DNA of 64,000 nt, from positions 11,521,501 through 11,585,500 of the forward strand of contig JAWUZG010000004.1 of assembly GCA_036785705.1 (NCBI GenBank), given 5' to 3'. Numbering within the stretch: the first letter of the stretch is position 1; the number at the start of each line of letters is the position of its first letter. A model generated the notes under the pieces. It was not told where the DNA came from. It worked only from the letters and a program-made list of their open reading frames with translations, and searched no databases. The position numbers were made by a program, and so were the translations under genes. The DNA comes from Acanthornis magna. Lineage: Eukaryota; Chordata; Aves; Passeriformes; Acanthizidae. Of this stretch, positions 25,913 to 36,585 are shown piece by piece.

Positions 25913-27249
25913 CCATACCAGAAGCCTGAGCTTTTCAGGCTGAAATACAGAGTTGTAAACTTTTTGTTTGATTCAGGCCTTCCGGCTTTCTTTCAGCTTC
26001 CAGTTTGCAGCTGAGAAGATGTCCTGTTTGTGTTCACTCAGGTGTTCGGAGGGAACCTGAGCCTTCCTCTTCCTGATGAAATGTTAACCATCACAACTAT
26101 ATTCTGTAATACCTGAATGTACCTGTCAGCCAAAATTTAGAGAACTCTCATATTTTGGCAGGAATCAGAAATATAATTCCATTTTTCGTTGGGAGTTTTT
26201 TGTGCGACTCTTTTTTATGTTAAACTGAATGTACTTCCAGCAGGAAAATTTTGGTATTCATTAAGTCAAAACTCATTTCAGGCTCCTGTCCAGGATATTT
26301 TTGGACCTCCCACAGCTGATACGAGTACTGTGAACTTCTTCATGCATAAACTGATGTGGTCTGACCATATTTACTACGTTTGCTGAGTTACATTTATAAC
26401 TTGGCTTTAGTGCTGGGCAGCTCAGCTTTGTCAGGATTTATGCATACATGTCTAGAAGCAGAAACAAGAAATAATATACCTTACTGATATGCAGGTACTT
26501 TAACCAACCAACTCATAACACTATTTATACTCATAGTTATTAGGATGCCCAGGGATCCAAGTATGGATCATGTGTGAGAAACATTTCTTAAAGGTATATG
26601 GTTTAAGGCCCAACAAACACTCTTTTGTTGGTAAGCTTGTCTCTGTGTTTCAGTCAGATCTCTACTACAAGTTTTATTTCCACAGTGCCAACTTGGAGGT
26701 TATAAGTTGTGTACAATGGACTCGCATCTACCTGTTACAACTTACATAGCTGGTATTTTTAATATAAACTTCATGAAACATCAGTGTATTTGTCCTTACA
26801 GTCTTCTGATAAAGTGTTAACCAGAATTATTTATTCTATTTATAGAAAAGCCACTAATGAGGCTTCTCATTTGAGAAGTAAGAATATGCAGCAGTGTTTC
26901 CCAAAATGTGAAGTCTATTCTAGTCTTAAACTGTGTCCATGTACTTGTTAAAACTGTGGACAATCATGTACAATATACCAAATATGACATTAGATTTTAC
27001 TTTACAAATATTTCTCTCTAAACAAGACTAAATGGAACCCCTAGGAGCCAAGGAAACCCACACATTAAGAGTTCTGCAGATATACACAAATTGTATAAGT
27101 TATGAAAACTATTTCCTATTAAGATCCAGCAAAAATCCAACAGGAGCACAGCAAATATGCCATTGAATGATAACCACTTTGTCTTTTACTGAGCTGTGGT
27201 ATGTTCTGTACTTCACAATCCTGATGGCATCAGAAAAGACGTTAAATGC
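25913..27249. other. Non-coding stretch, nothing recognised
   Basis: AT-rich sequence with frames of at most 65 codons and no recognised repeat, exon or RNA gene. Confidence 0.5.
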
Positions 27250-27685
27250 TGTTACGGATCCGCCCCTTTGCTGCCTCAGCCTCCCAGATCAGCTCCACCT
27301 CCTTTGGGGGAGGAGCTCCGCTGTGAGAGGACCCCAGGGCTTGAGTGCCTGGGCCCGCCCCTGGATCTAGAAGAGAGGGCGTGCCCAGGGCTCAGGATCC
27401 ACCCACCTTTCCAGCACTTTCTGTTACGTTTACTGTATGATTGGTTGTATTGTATTGTACCCTCTCCTCTTTGGTTTTAATTGGTCCTTGTACCCTTGTC
27501 TCCTCCCCTCGTCCCTTCCCTTATTGGTTACCCCTTCCCCCATATAACTGGCGGTCACGGGGGCAGGGGCGGGATTTTCCTCCTCTCTCCCTCCTGAACT
27601 CCCTGTGCCCTATCCCCTATAATAAAGGAGAGCTTGGGGGAGACGCCCTCCGCAACCCTTTGCCTCGTCTTCGCCTCTTTTAACA
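27250..27685 (+). mobile_element. 5' LTR of an endogenous retrovirus
   Basis: This 436-bp block starts TGTTA and ends TAACA, a perfect 5-bp inverted repeat with TG...CA ends. It is GC-rich, unlike its surroundings. The promoter part has three inverted CCAAT boxes (ATTGG at 27440, 27480 and 27523, about 40 bp apart). A TATA-like CATATAAC follows at 27541-27548 and an AATAAA polyadenylation signal at 27621-27626. A primer-binding site follows directly, so this is the 5' LTR of a provirus rather than a solo LTR. No downstream coding genes remain. The short frames across it are remnants. Confidence 0.88.
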
Positions 27686-27686
27686 T

Positions 27687-27828
27687 TGGCGCCTGCAGCG
27701 GACCACTCGCTGGGAACAGCCCCACCTTGGCTGGAAAGACCCCAGCAGTAGCCTTTGGTGGGCTGGCGGCTCATGTCCAAGGCGAGGGCTGCCAGGAAGG
27801 CCAGGTGGCTTCAAGCTCGGCTACAACA
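27687..27828 (+). mobile_element. Primer-binding site and truncated retroviral leader
   Basis: One base after the LTR end comes TGGCGCC (27687-27693), the start shared by lysine-tRNA-type primer-binding sites. The following bases (TGCAGCGGAC) diverge from the standard Lys sites, so the primer tRNA is uncertain. A GC-rich leader continues to about 27828, where the sequence switches abruptly to AT-rich host-like DNA (AAAATACCATCAG). Gag, pol, env and the 3' LTR are absent, so the provirus was truncated here by deletion or rearrangement. Confidence 0.75.
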
Positions 27829-30639
27829 AAATACCATCAGATTTTGTTAAAACAAACCCAATGAAACAAAAAGAAAACCCAAAATAGGTTGTAATAGTAC
27901 TTTTTTAGTGTAACTCTTGTCTACTAGGTATCTTTTGATTGTTTATCTGGTAACAGTCTCACCCAGCACAAAAACATATCCTCTCTACTCCATATTTAAT
28001 TTACTAAAACCAACGTTAAACTTCTTTTGTTATAGCACAAAGTTTTCCTATTTTCTTTAGTCAGAAATTGCTTCCAGGTGCTAGATGTGGCAAAATAGCC
28101 TTCACACACTCTCCTATAATAAAATTTTAATTAACTGCTGAAACATTTGGTATAATATTGGTAGTAAAATTTATTTACTGTGAATCAGATTACCAATTTC
28201 ACTGCCATATTAGCAAAACAAAAAAACCCCAAAGAAAGATAAATTATCAATTGCTGATACTCTTCACAAAGCACTAGGCCTCTCTTTTAATCTGAATTAT
28301 CTCATTTTGTCCATCCCAGGTTTTAGTTATTGGATGGACTTAAAACTTTGTCCTTCAGACATAGGAGTCCCTTACCAGAGCTGATTCTGTGTTTACTGTT
28401 TTACTGATTCTGATGAAGACATCTTCTTCCTTAATGAAGGAAATGAGCTGAACTCCAAGTTGTTCACATTACAGATAAGCAGATTTAGTAACCCTTCTTT
28501 ATTTCCAGTTACTCAGATTTTTTGGTAGCTTAGTCCAACACCATCCAATTTATAAGACAGTCATTTCATAAGCTGACACAGATTGTATTTGATTTAGTGC
28601 TTATCTTTCATTTTGAATAGCAGTGAGCAAATCTATGTCACTGATGAAAAGGAAAACCTTCAGGTCAAATTCATCTCAGGTGTAATTCTGCCGCATATAG
28701 TAGCTACACCCAGAATTCAAATTGCACCCTGTAACTTCAGACAGACTAGACTGAGATTTCAGTATTCGTGGGATTGATGGGAAGAAATATGCTATTGTTT
28801 CTATGAGCAATTGAGATTGTTTAACTTCTCAGTTGTAACATCTCTAGTTTAGTTGTAACTAAATTGTATGTACTTTCTTATGGAATGTACATTGGAAAAG
28901 AAAGAGTTTTAAGATCTCAGAATAAAATCTGAGACAAGAACTCTCATTCATTTGAAACAAGATGCAGGTTTTAGATGAAGCACAAGAGAAAGTTTAGATC
29001 TTCCTCTGATTTGAATAACTTGAGGTTTCACTTTTATTCCGTTATACTTGTATTGAACAAGCAAAACACACTGGCTAAAATCCAAGGTTCTCTCTTTTTT
29101 TTTAATCTACTGAAAAGGATTTCTAAAAATAAATTTATATTTATTTCATGCTACCCTGATTCTGTAAGTAATGTGGAAGAATGGTTGGGGGATCAGATGT
29201 ACAGAAAGAGGAATTTCTGTAATGATCAGTGAAGGGAGAGTAATAATATATTTTGAGATATGGAGAGATTTAGCCAAAACTCACAATTCATTAACAAGTT
29301 GCAGTGATTAAGGTTACAAGTTTGCCCCTCCTATTACTTTCTTCTTTTACCTTAAGTGCCTTTTGGTTGGCTTTTGGTTTTATTTTTTGCTATAATCCAG
29401 GAATATTGCTTTTTATGCTGCATGCCATGCAAAATTTCACTCAGTCAAATTGTGCTTTAAAATTCAGCATTTAGTTTGTCTTCTGCACATAAAAGTACTA
29501 AATTAATAATATCACAGCCTCAATTCCCTATTTCCTATGCTCTACCTTTTTCACTGGTTCATGTTCAAAACATAATCAAGCCAAATGGTCATGTTGAATA
29601 AAGTGGGGAAGTACACAGCATTTCAAATATCAACGTGTACTGGTATTTCTTACCACATCCTAGAGCACATAAGTTGGAAAGGGAAGGAGTTTATGTGTCT
29701 AGATTTGACAAATAAATAGAAATAAATTCTGCCAGGCAAATCTTGACATAGTGCAGTACCAGACAGCCTTCAAAAGTGGGTAACCTCATTTGCAAGATCT
29801 TTTTGAGCACCTTGTGTTGTAAGCAGTGACTACACAAAAGGCAAAATCCAACAAATACGGATAAAATAAGGACAGATAGGGACATTGGCATAATTTGACT
29901 AAAATTAACCTTTAAGATGAGGAAGGAAATTAATAGAGGACTCTGTAATAAAATGCTATCCACAGACAGTGGTTTTATAATTAAGGCACACTTTCTGTTT
30001 AGGATAAGGAAAGGCAACAAAAAAACTGAAGCCAAGTTAACAATACAATATGTATATTTAATAAATCCTTTAAAAAGTTATTTATATTGACCAATATATA
30101 TTCCCATGGCAACTTCAGGAACAAGTGAAATTAAGATTTGCCTTCTTCAAGTAGAAAGCTAAGGAATATTAGGTATGTTTGTGTTTTACGGAGACAAATT
30201 AGTTTTTATTCACCTGTTACCACCCTGTTTGTATCTTGGCAGCAAAAAGTAATGGTTCAAATGTTGTGCAGCAGTAAAGACTAGAATGTGTACATGTTGG
30301 TCAAACACAGAACACTTCAGACCATCAATCAGAAACAATTTCATGTAAAAAAAAAGAATGTAGAAGATAGTTCTGCAAACCAGAAAGGCTTGAAAAGAGG
30401 CTTGAAGACAAAGTCACATTGTGGAAGCATATCTGCTTAGAATGCTTGCATTAAAGCCCTGCAGCCCTGCTCAATGTCTTTAAAAAGCTTTTCAAAGACA
30501 GAAGGAAAAGCCCTTTAATAAAAAAGGACATTACACATACAGAGAAGTCACAAGACTGTTTAGACAGTCTTGTGGGGTTTTGGGGTTCTTTTTCTCCTTA
30601 TCTCTAATTGCCACAGACTCTGTTGTAAAGGTGCATGCA
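27829..30639. other. AT-rich stretch without recognised gene
   Basis: No repeat or gene is recognised. The 114-codon minus frame at 29691-30035 and the 85-codon plus frame at 28975-29232 show no family motif and sit in AT-rich sequence with no splice or promoter context that I can support. Confidence 0.55.
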
Positions 30640-31278
30640 TATAAGTCAACAGTGTGCCCTGGCAGCCAGGAGTGCCAGCTGTGTCCTGGAGGGCATCAGG
30701 CACAGCATCGCCAGCCGGGCAAGGGCAGGAATTGTCCTGCTCTGCTCTGCACTGAGTTGGCCTCACCTCGAGTGCGGGGGTGCGACAATATAAAAAAGAC
30801 CTTGAGCCATTAGAGAGTGTCCGAAGGAGGGCAACAAGAGGGAGCTTCAAGTGACTTGGGGGGAACTGAATGAGGAGCAGCTGAGGTCACTTGGTCTGCT
30901 CAGCCTGGAGGAGACTGAGAGGAGACCTCGTTGCAACTACTACTTCCTCACAAGGGGAAGTGGAGGTGCAGACACTGATCTCTTCTCTCTGGTGACCTGA
31001 CAGGGCCCAAGGGAATGGCCTGAAGTCATCTCAGGGGAGTTTTAAGTTGGATGCCAGGAAAAGGTTTTTCATCCAGAGGGTAGTTGGGCACTGGAGCAGG
31101 TTCCCCAGGGAAGTGGTCACACCACCAAGCCTGACAGAGTTCAAGAAGCATTTGGACAATCCTCTCAGGCACAGGATGTAACTCTTGGGACATCCTGTGC
31201 AGGGCCAGGAGGTGAACTCAATGATCCCTGTGAGTCCATTCTATTCAGCATATTCTATAATTTTGTGATTCTATGATA
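30640..31278 (+). mobile_element. CR1 LINE 3' end, sense
   Basis: This is about 640 bp of CR1. ORF2 C-terminal remnants come first (GGCAGCCAGGAGTGCCAGCT, GAGGGCAACAAGAGGGAGCT, TGCTCAGCCTGGAGGAGACT), then the 3' UTR (GTTGGATGCCAGGAAAAGG, TTCAAGAAGCATTTGGACAA). The typical end (TTTTGTGATTCTATGAT) closes it near 31265-31277. It is 5'-truncated and carries frameshifts, so it is not mobile. Confidence 0.93.
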
Positions 31279-33134
31279 TCATTCACGGTATAACTATTTA
31301 TCAAAACTTGTGAAAGTGTTGTGTGGTTCTCTACTGTGTAAGATGGGAAAATACTTTCCTGTAATTCTTCTTTCCTGATATTGCTGTCAGAAGCCTTTTG
31401 AGAGTTTTTTCCCCATTGGTTGACTTGTTATTGTAGTCTAGGTTTTGTGCATGTCTGTGTACATGAGTGTGTATGCACATGCAGTTTTCTTTCTGATACA
31501 CAAGTTTATGTCACTGTTTCACAGATAAAACCAAGTGCTCCGCAGTAATTAAAATAAAATTTTCTTGTTGTTTAGGGCTTTTATATTTCTAAATGGAAGG
31601 TTTCTTGCCAGCATAGTTTTGTAAATATACATTAAGGAAAATGTCCCATTACTCATAAGCATGATATCCAATTCTGAAATTGTCTACACTCATCCAGACT
31701 AGTGAAGCATGACAGTAATCCATCACTTGCAAAGGTACTTATTTCTTACTAGATCCCAGCTATATTTTAGAGATAATTATTTGAGTTATTGTCATTGTGA
31801 CAGTGAAATTAGTTTCTGTAAATATACAAAATGTAGAACCACAGAAAGATTTAAATCAGATTTAAAGAAACTTTGTACTTTATACAATTACCATTTCATG
31901 ATGTGGAAAATAAAATTTAAAAACCCACAAACTCTGTCTCCTTCTCACCTTTCTTATATTTTATATTTCTTTCTCTGTGCATGGGTATTTATATACGTAG
32001 AAGTTATTCTTAAAATTTATTGGCTGGTACAAGACTGCCATCTACAGGCTTTGAGGAAAAATGTGTTTTAAAAGACCAGACATGGAATAATTTGTAATAC
32101 AGTTTTTAAAGCAAATTCTGAGCATTTTTTCCCAAAATGTTTTGCTAATCCCTCGGCAATTTCTGAGAAAGGTTTTTGTACTTGATATTTACACTGGAGT
32201 CATTGTGTTTAGGGTATTACTACACACAGATCCAAGTCAACAAGCCTTAAATTCACCTTTCTTACAGGTTAATTTTATGCCTTCCTGCATACAAAAGTGC
32301 TTCTTCAAAAAATGTCTTGAAATTTCATTTTTACACAATGGGAAAATTTCAGATATGAGTTATTGATTACCACAATATATTAAAAATGGAACAAAATATT
32401 TTAAATTGTAGAGGTAACTAAATAATGTGGTGTTTCTTTTAGACATATATGTTTAATCAAAAAGTACAGATATTTAGACATATATAAGTATTTAGCTCAT
32501 AAAATCAACATTTATATGCAATATCTGTATTTGAAAATTATTTTTATACAATGCATACTCTTTGGGTTTGTCATCATAAATCCAAAGAGTCATTGATGCT
32601 TTCTAGTTGCTTTTTTTTTTAAAAATCACCACCACAAAACTCTCTTAGCTTCTATTTTGTTATATATGCTTTGACTGTTATTCATTCATTTATTCATTCA
32701 GAAAAAAAAAGCCAAAACATAACAATAACAAAAAACAAACAAACTAACAAACAAAAAAAAAAACCACCAAAAAAAAAGAAAACCCAAGGAAAAAAAATCA
32801 AACAACCCAATTAAAACCAGGGCATGCATAGCCTGAATAAACTTGACCATTTCATTAGACCTTTGATAATATTTGCCTGCAAAACTCTGGCTGGACGTAA
32901 TGAAATCTTTGCATAAAAAATGGTGGCAAGTCTGTGCACAGTAATCAGCTACAAACGTCTAAAAGGAAACATTCTGTCCTAATACTAGCTACATTAAATC
33001 TGAGTAATAATAAGTTAATCAACAATAGATTGTTTTGTGTTCTTATGTTTAATTATTAGAAAGAAAAGAAAAATGTTGTGAGAAATATGTTAACTTTTAT
33101 GGCTGCAGTAATACATATGTTATGGAATATATAA
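31279..33134. other. AT-rich stretch with A-rich low-complexity patch
   Basis: No gene is recognised. The 120-codon frame at 31709-32071 has no family signature. An (ATTC/ATTT)n run at about 32680-32699 leads into an A-rich, C-spiked patch (about 32701-32815). Confidence 0.55.
32680..32815. repeat. Low-complexity ATTC run and A-rich tract
   Basis: TTCATTCATTTATTCATTCA is followed by more than 100 bases made mostly of A with scattered C (AACAAACAAACTAACAAAC). This is simple-sequence DNA and could be an old degenerate poly-A derivative. Confidence 0.9.
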
Positions 33135-33235
33135 GGTGTATTGGGAGAACTGAGTCCATTCACCCTGAAGAAAAGAAGGTAAAGACAGACTCTAACTGCT
33201 TTCTTCCATTATCTGTGGTGAATTTTTAAAGAAAA
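33135..33235 (+). mobile_element. Possible decayed CR1 fragment
   Basis: GGGAGAACTGAGTCCATTCA, CCCTGAAGAAAAGAAGGTAA and CTAACTGCTTTCTTCC follow the order of the CR1 ORF2 segment around GAGCTGGGCCTGTTCAGCCT and its downstream part. Divergence is strong. The extent is uncertain and may reach about 33400. Confidence 0.45.
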
Positions 33236-33414
33236 TGAAACTAGACTCTTGGTTTTATTATACAACAAAAGAAGAGACATTTGGCACGACTTACAGGAAA
33301 GGATATTCAAGGCAGAGAAAAATGGGGAGAAAAAATCAGTGAGGGTTGTGAAGCACTGCAAGAGGGGCATCAAAGGTGTTGCAGAGGTACTAAAATGCGA
33401 CTGAACGTTTTGCT

Positions 33415-33445
33415 ATCTGATCTAACCTCAAAGGTTAGATCAGAT
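33415..33445. repeat. Perfect 14-bp inverted repeat with 3-nt loop
   Basis: ATCTGATCTAACCT (33415-33428) is followed by CAA and then its exact reverse complement AGGTTAGATCAGAT (33432-33445). A further TTGCT/AGCAA match lies outside a small bulge. Such a tight perfect palindrome is uncommon in this AT-rich background. It could be a cruciform-prone site, a tiny foldback element or chance. Confidence 0.9.
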
Positions 33446-35094
33446 TTGAAAGCAATGGTAAATTTCCAGGAGTACTAGAAATTTAGTAGCTTAAATTTTT
33501 CATAAACTTTAGGGTTTTTGTGAAGATTTTCCCATCAAATTTTCCCACTAAATTTATGTTGATTTCTGTGGGGTTTGGATCAGGCAGTTACAGAGCAGAT
33601 GCTAATGTAGTTTGAACCTCACACCTGTGAGTATCAAGAATAAAGGAAAAGCGCAAACTCAGTGCTAAACAGAAATCCATTTTTGCCTTGTGGAGTTAAT
33701 TAGCAATTGATTTAAACTAGCTGTAAACACATATTTGCTGTTAATGATTCTGAACAGTGTTCTTTAGGGATCAGGTGCGAAGATATAAGTTTAAAAAAAC
33801 CCCTCAAAACTAAGAAAAGAGCCAACTCCATTATTTTAAATTCTTCTTAACTCATACTTTGAAGCTTTTAATGATAATATATTAGACATAAGAAATCAAG
33901 TAAACAAAAGTAGGTCCTAAAGTTATTTAAGTTCACTAAATGGCTTGTGGCATCAATTTACAGTACAATTTAGTAGTAAACACTTTGTGTAAACTGACAA
34001 GTTTAATTGATTATACCAAGCAAAAATACAAGAAATGTATATGCTGCTAAGACAGCTGACGTAGGAATGTGCATGTCTTCAAAATGGAATTACAAGAATG
34101 CAGCTATAACAGGACTAGAGCTTCCAAAATATAATGGGGTTTATTATATGCAAGGTACAAGGTGAATTAAAAACAATAGAGAGGGATAAGGCAAAAAAAA
34201 GTCAATACAGTTTTCACCCTCAAAAGAGACAGAAGCCACTGTGTTAAAGGTAACAAAAATATTTGAAGACTCTTTTGTGTTTTGTTTAAATGCCACTCTA
34301 CAGAAAAGAAGATTACCCCATGAATCTCTTTTACTGCACAATAAGTTTATTTTTAAAAAAATCAATGCTTTAGCAAGGCTTGGCCAAGACATGTTGTGAA
34401 TAGGGAGGTGGTAGGCACAGGGGAGTGTAACTGTGAGCTCATTATTACTTCACAGGACAGAGAGTCTTGCAGAATGCCCAGTCTCTAGGCTTCCAGCCAC
34501 CATTTTTAACAAAGGTGTGTAAAAACATGAAGTCTGCTCATAGAACACCACTGTAACCAATTTAACAACAAAATCAGAAAATGACTGGACTGAAACTGTT
34601 ACTTGTTTAGAATAGTTATTACACATAGTGCAATTTTTGTAAAAGAAACCAAACAATTCTGATTCCTTATTTTTATTTCAAATGAATGGATTTCAGTTAT
34701 GGAAATATTTTCACCAATAAAAAAAGTAAAAACACTCTTTCTATCACACTACCTAATTTGTAGTTTAGGCTGTGTGTAAACTCATGCTAACCAACATGAA
34801 TAAAGTAAGCAGTATATGCTGGATTTACATTGTTCAGAGACAATCGGCTAAAATTACATGGATGCTGAATAATCTAAGAGAACCTATAGACCTTTCCAAC
34901 TATAACATTTTTATGGCATTAGTTTGGATCATATTAAGCAGTAGTGAGTATATGTTTCAAGTGCTTCAATTTGTTCAAATATATAAATGTAGAACTGAAG
35001 CAACCTCTTAAAAAAGGATGCTGCAGATAGGGCCTCATGCTCTTTAGGTTTCAGCTCCCCTATATTGCCACTGCTAAAGCGAATGCAGCAATTA
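33446..35094. other. AT-rich stretch without recognised gene
   Basis: No repeat, exon or RNA gene is recognised. Frames are 82 codons or shorter and lack family motifs. Confidence 0.5.
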
Positions 35095-35432
35095 GAGAAT
35101 CTCATGTAATAGTTGTGGTTGGAAGCAGTCTCTGGGAATCATCTAATCCAACTGTCCTGCTCAGAGTCAACTAAAACAGGTCACCCAGCACAATGACAAT
35201 GTCCAGGTTTCAAATATCTCCAAGGACTGGGACTCCTGTTTGACCACTTTCAGAGTTAAAAAAAAAAAAAAAAATACTTTCAATTAAGTTGATTTTCCTG
35301 TATTACAAATTGGGCCCATTGCTACTTGTCCTCTCAGTGGGCACTACTGTGGAGCATCAAGTGCATCTTCTTTGCTACTTCCCATCAGGTATTCATACAG
35401 ATTATATGCTCCCTGAACCTTTGTTAAGATCC
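35095..35432 (-). mobile_element. CR1 LINE, right (3') part, antisense, interrupted
   Basis: It starts at the CR1 3' side (GTTGTGGTTGGAAGCAGTCT, ATCATCTAATCCAACTGTCC) and continues through TTCAAATATCTCCAAGGACT and GGGCCCATTGCTACTTGTCC to TTGTTAAGATCCC. A 17-A run sits inside it at 35258-35274. The match stops at AAGATCCC and resumes at about 36294 with the next expected CR1 sequence, so this is one half of a single element split by an insertion. Confidence 0.85.
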
Positions 35433-36293
35433 CATTGTTAAAATTATTAGAGAGATGCCTCTGCCTGAATTAAGGTACAAAAAATAACATGTGGTAAAGT
35501 CAGTAATATGGATTTTTATTTAACGGCAGATAATTACCACCCCTTGGATCTCTCAACAAGACTTGATTGTTGCAATTTCAATTTTTGTTGGACAACCTGA
35601 TGGTCACTCTCTTGATCCATCAGGGGTGAGGGAAGCCCACAAAACAGAAAAAATTCCATGAGTTATATACACTCAGGATCAAGTGAAAACACCCAGGTAG
35701 CTGGCGTGGGGTGGGGAGTTTCACACTGAATGATGTCACAGGACATCTCAGGACTCTTTGACACCTTCTAAGACGTTACAGCTGCTTATTAAGTCAGCGC
35801 AGGTGAGTCAGTTATGGCCCATCTTGGCCCATCAGCAGGCAGGGATACCTTCAGGCTACTGGGTGTGAATGTCCCTGTACTTCCCCAAAGGGGAGTTATC
35901 ACCACTGAGTCACTTGAATAAGGACAAAGAGACAGTACAGTATGCACCTCCTCAAAGGATTTTTCCCTTTCCATATCTTGCTCCAACAGCAGCAGTATCC
36001 TGAGATGTCAGGTGTGCTCACCCTCAGTTTGAGGGTGATTCCAGTCTCTTCCAGTATCACTTGTGGATACATTCTTCTGCCCAGACCTGGGATAATAGGA
36101 CAATAGTACCACCTTTTTTTTTTATCTCGAGTTCCCATCACAATCCAGATTCCAGTTAGGCATATTCGGGAAGGGGTGGGTTTCGGTGGTTTCAGAAGAG
36201 TAGCTGCTCCTTTGCAGTTTGCTACAGTGGACAAAGGTCCCCCAATGATAATGTTAAAGCCATTGACCATTTCATTGACCATTTCATTTGACC
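35433..36293 (-). mobile_element. LTR-like element inserted into CR1, antisense
   Basis: About 860 bp with no CR1 similarity separates two collinear halves of one CR1. On the minus strand it has a TATATAA box (complement of 35663-35669). An AATAAA signal (complement of 35515-35520) follows about 150 bp downstream, the spacing of an LTR U3-R region. A left TG start is possible at 35436 (TGTTAAAATT). The right limit is blurred by a repeated TTGACCATTTCA word (36267-36297), so inverted ends and a target duplication could not be fixed. A 127-codon minus frame (35899-36282) lies in it and I do not recognise its product. It is most likely a solo LTR, possibly with adjacent internal sequence. Confidence 0.6.
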
Positions 36294-36585
36294 ATGACCT
36301 TCTGTACTCTGAACAGTCCCAGCTCTCTCAGCTTTTTCTCCAGGAGAGATATCCAAACCCTTAATCACTGTCATGGCCTTTTGGTGGACTTCCTCCAGGA
36401 TGTCTCCCTGTACAGGGTAGTCCAGTATTAGACCCAGTACTCCTGATGTGTTTCACCAAGCCAGAGTTGAGGGGAAGGATGACTTCCCTTGAGGGAGGGA
36501 TCACTTCCTTGATCTTCTGAAAATACTCCCTTAATGCAGCCCAGAAAGCTACTGGCCTTTGCTGCAATGATGGATAGTTTGCAAA
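36294..36585 (-). mobile_element. CR1 LINE, left (5') part, antisense
   Basis: It continues the interrupted CR1: CTCTGAACAGTCCCAGCTCT, TTTTCTCCAGGAGAGATATC, TTTGGTGGACTTCCTCCAGG, GAGGGGAAGGATGACTTCCC, then AATGCAGCCCAGAAAGC. This is ORF2 C-terminal sequence upstream of the part at 35095-35432 when read on the minus strand. Confidence 0.87.
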
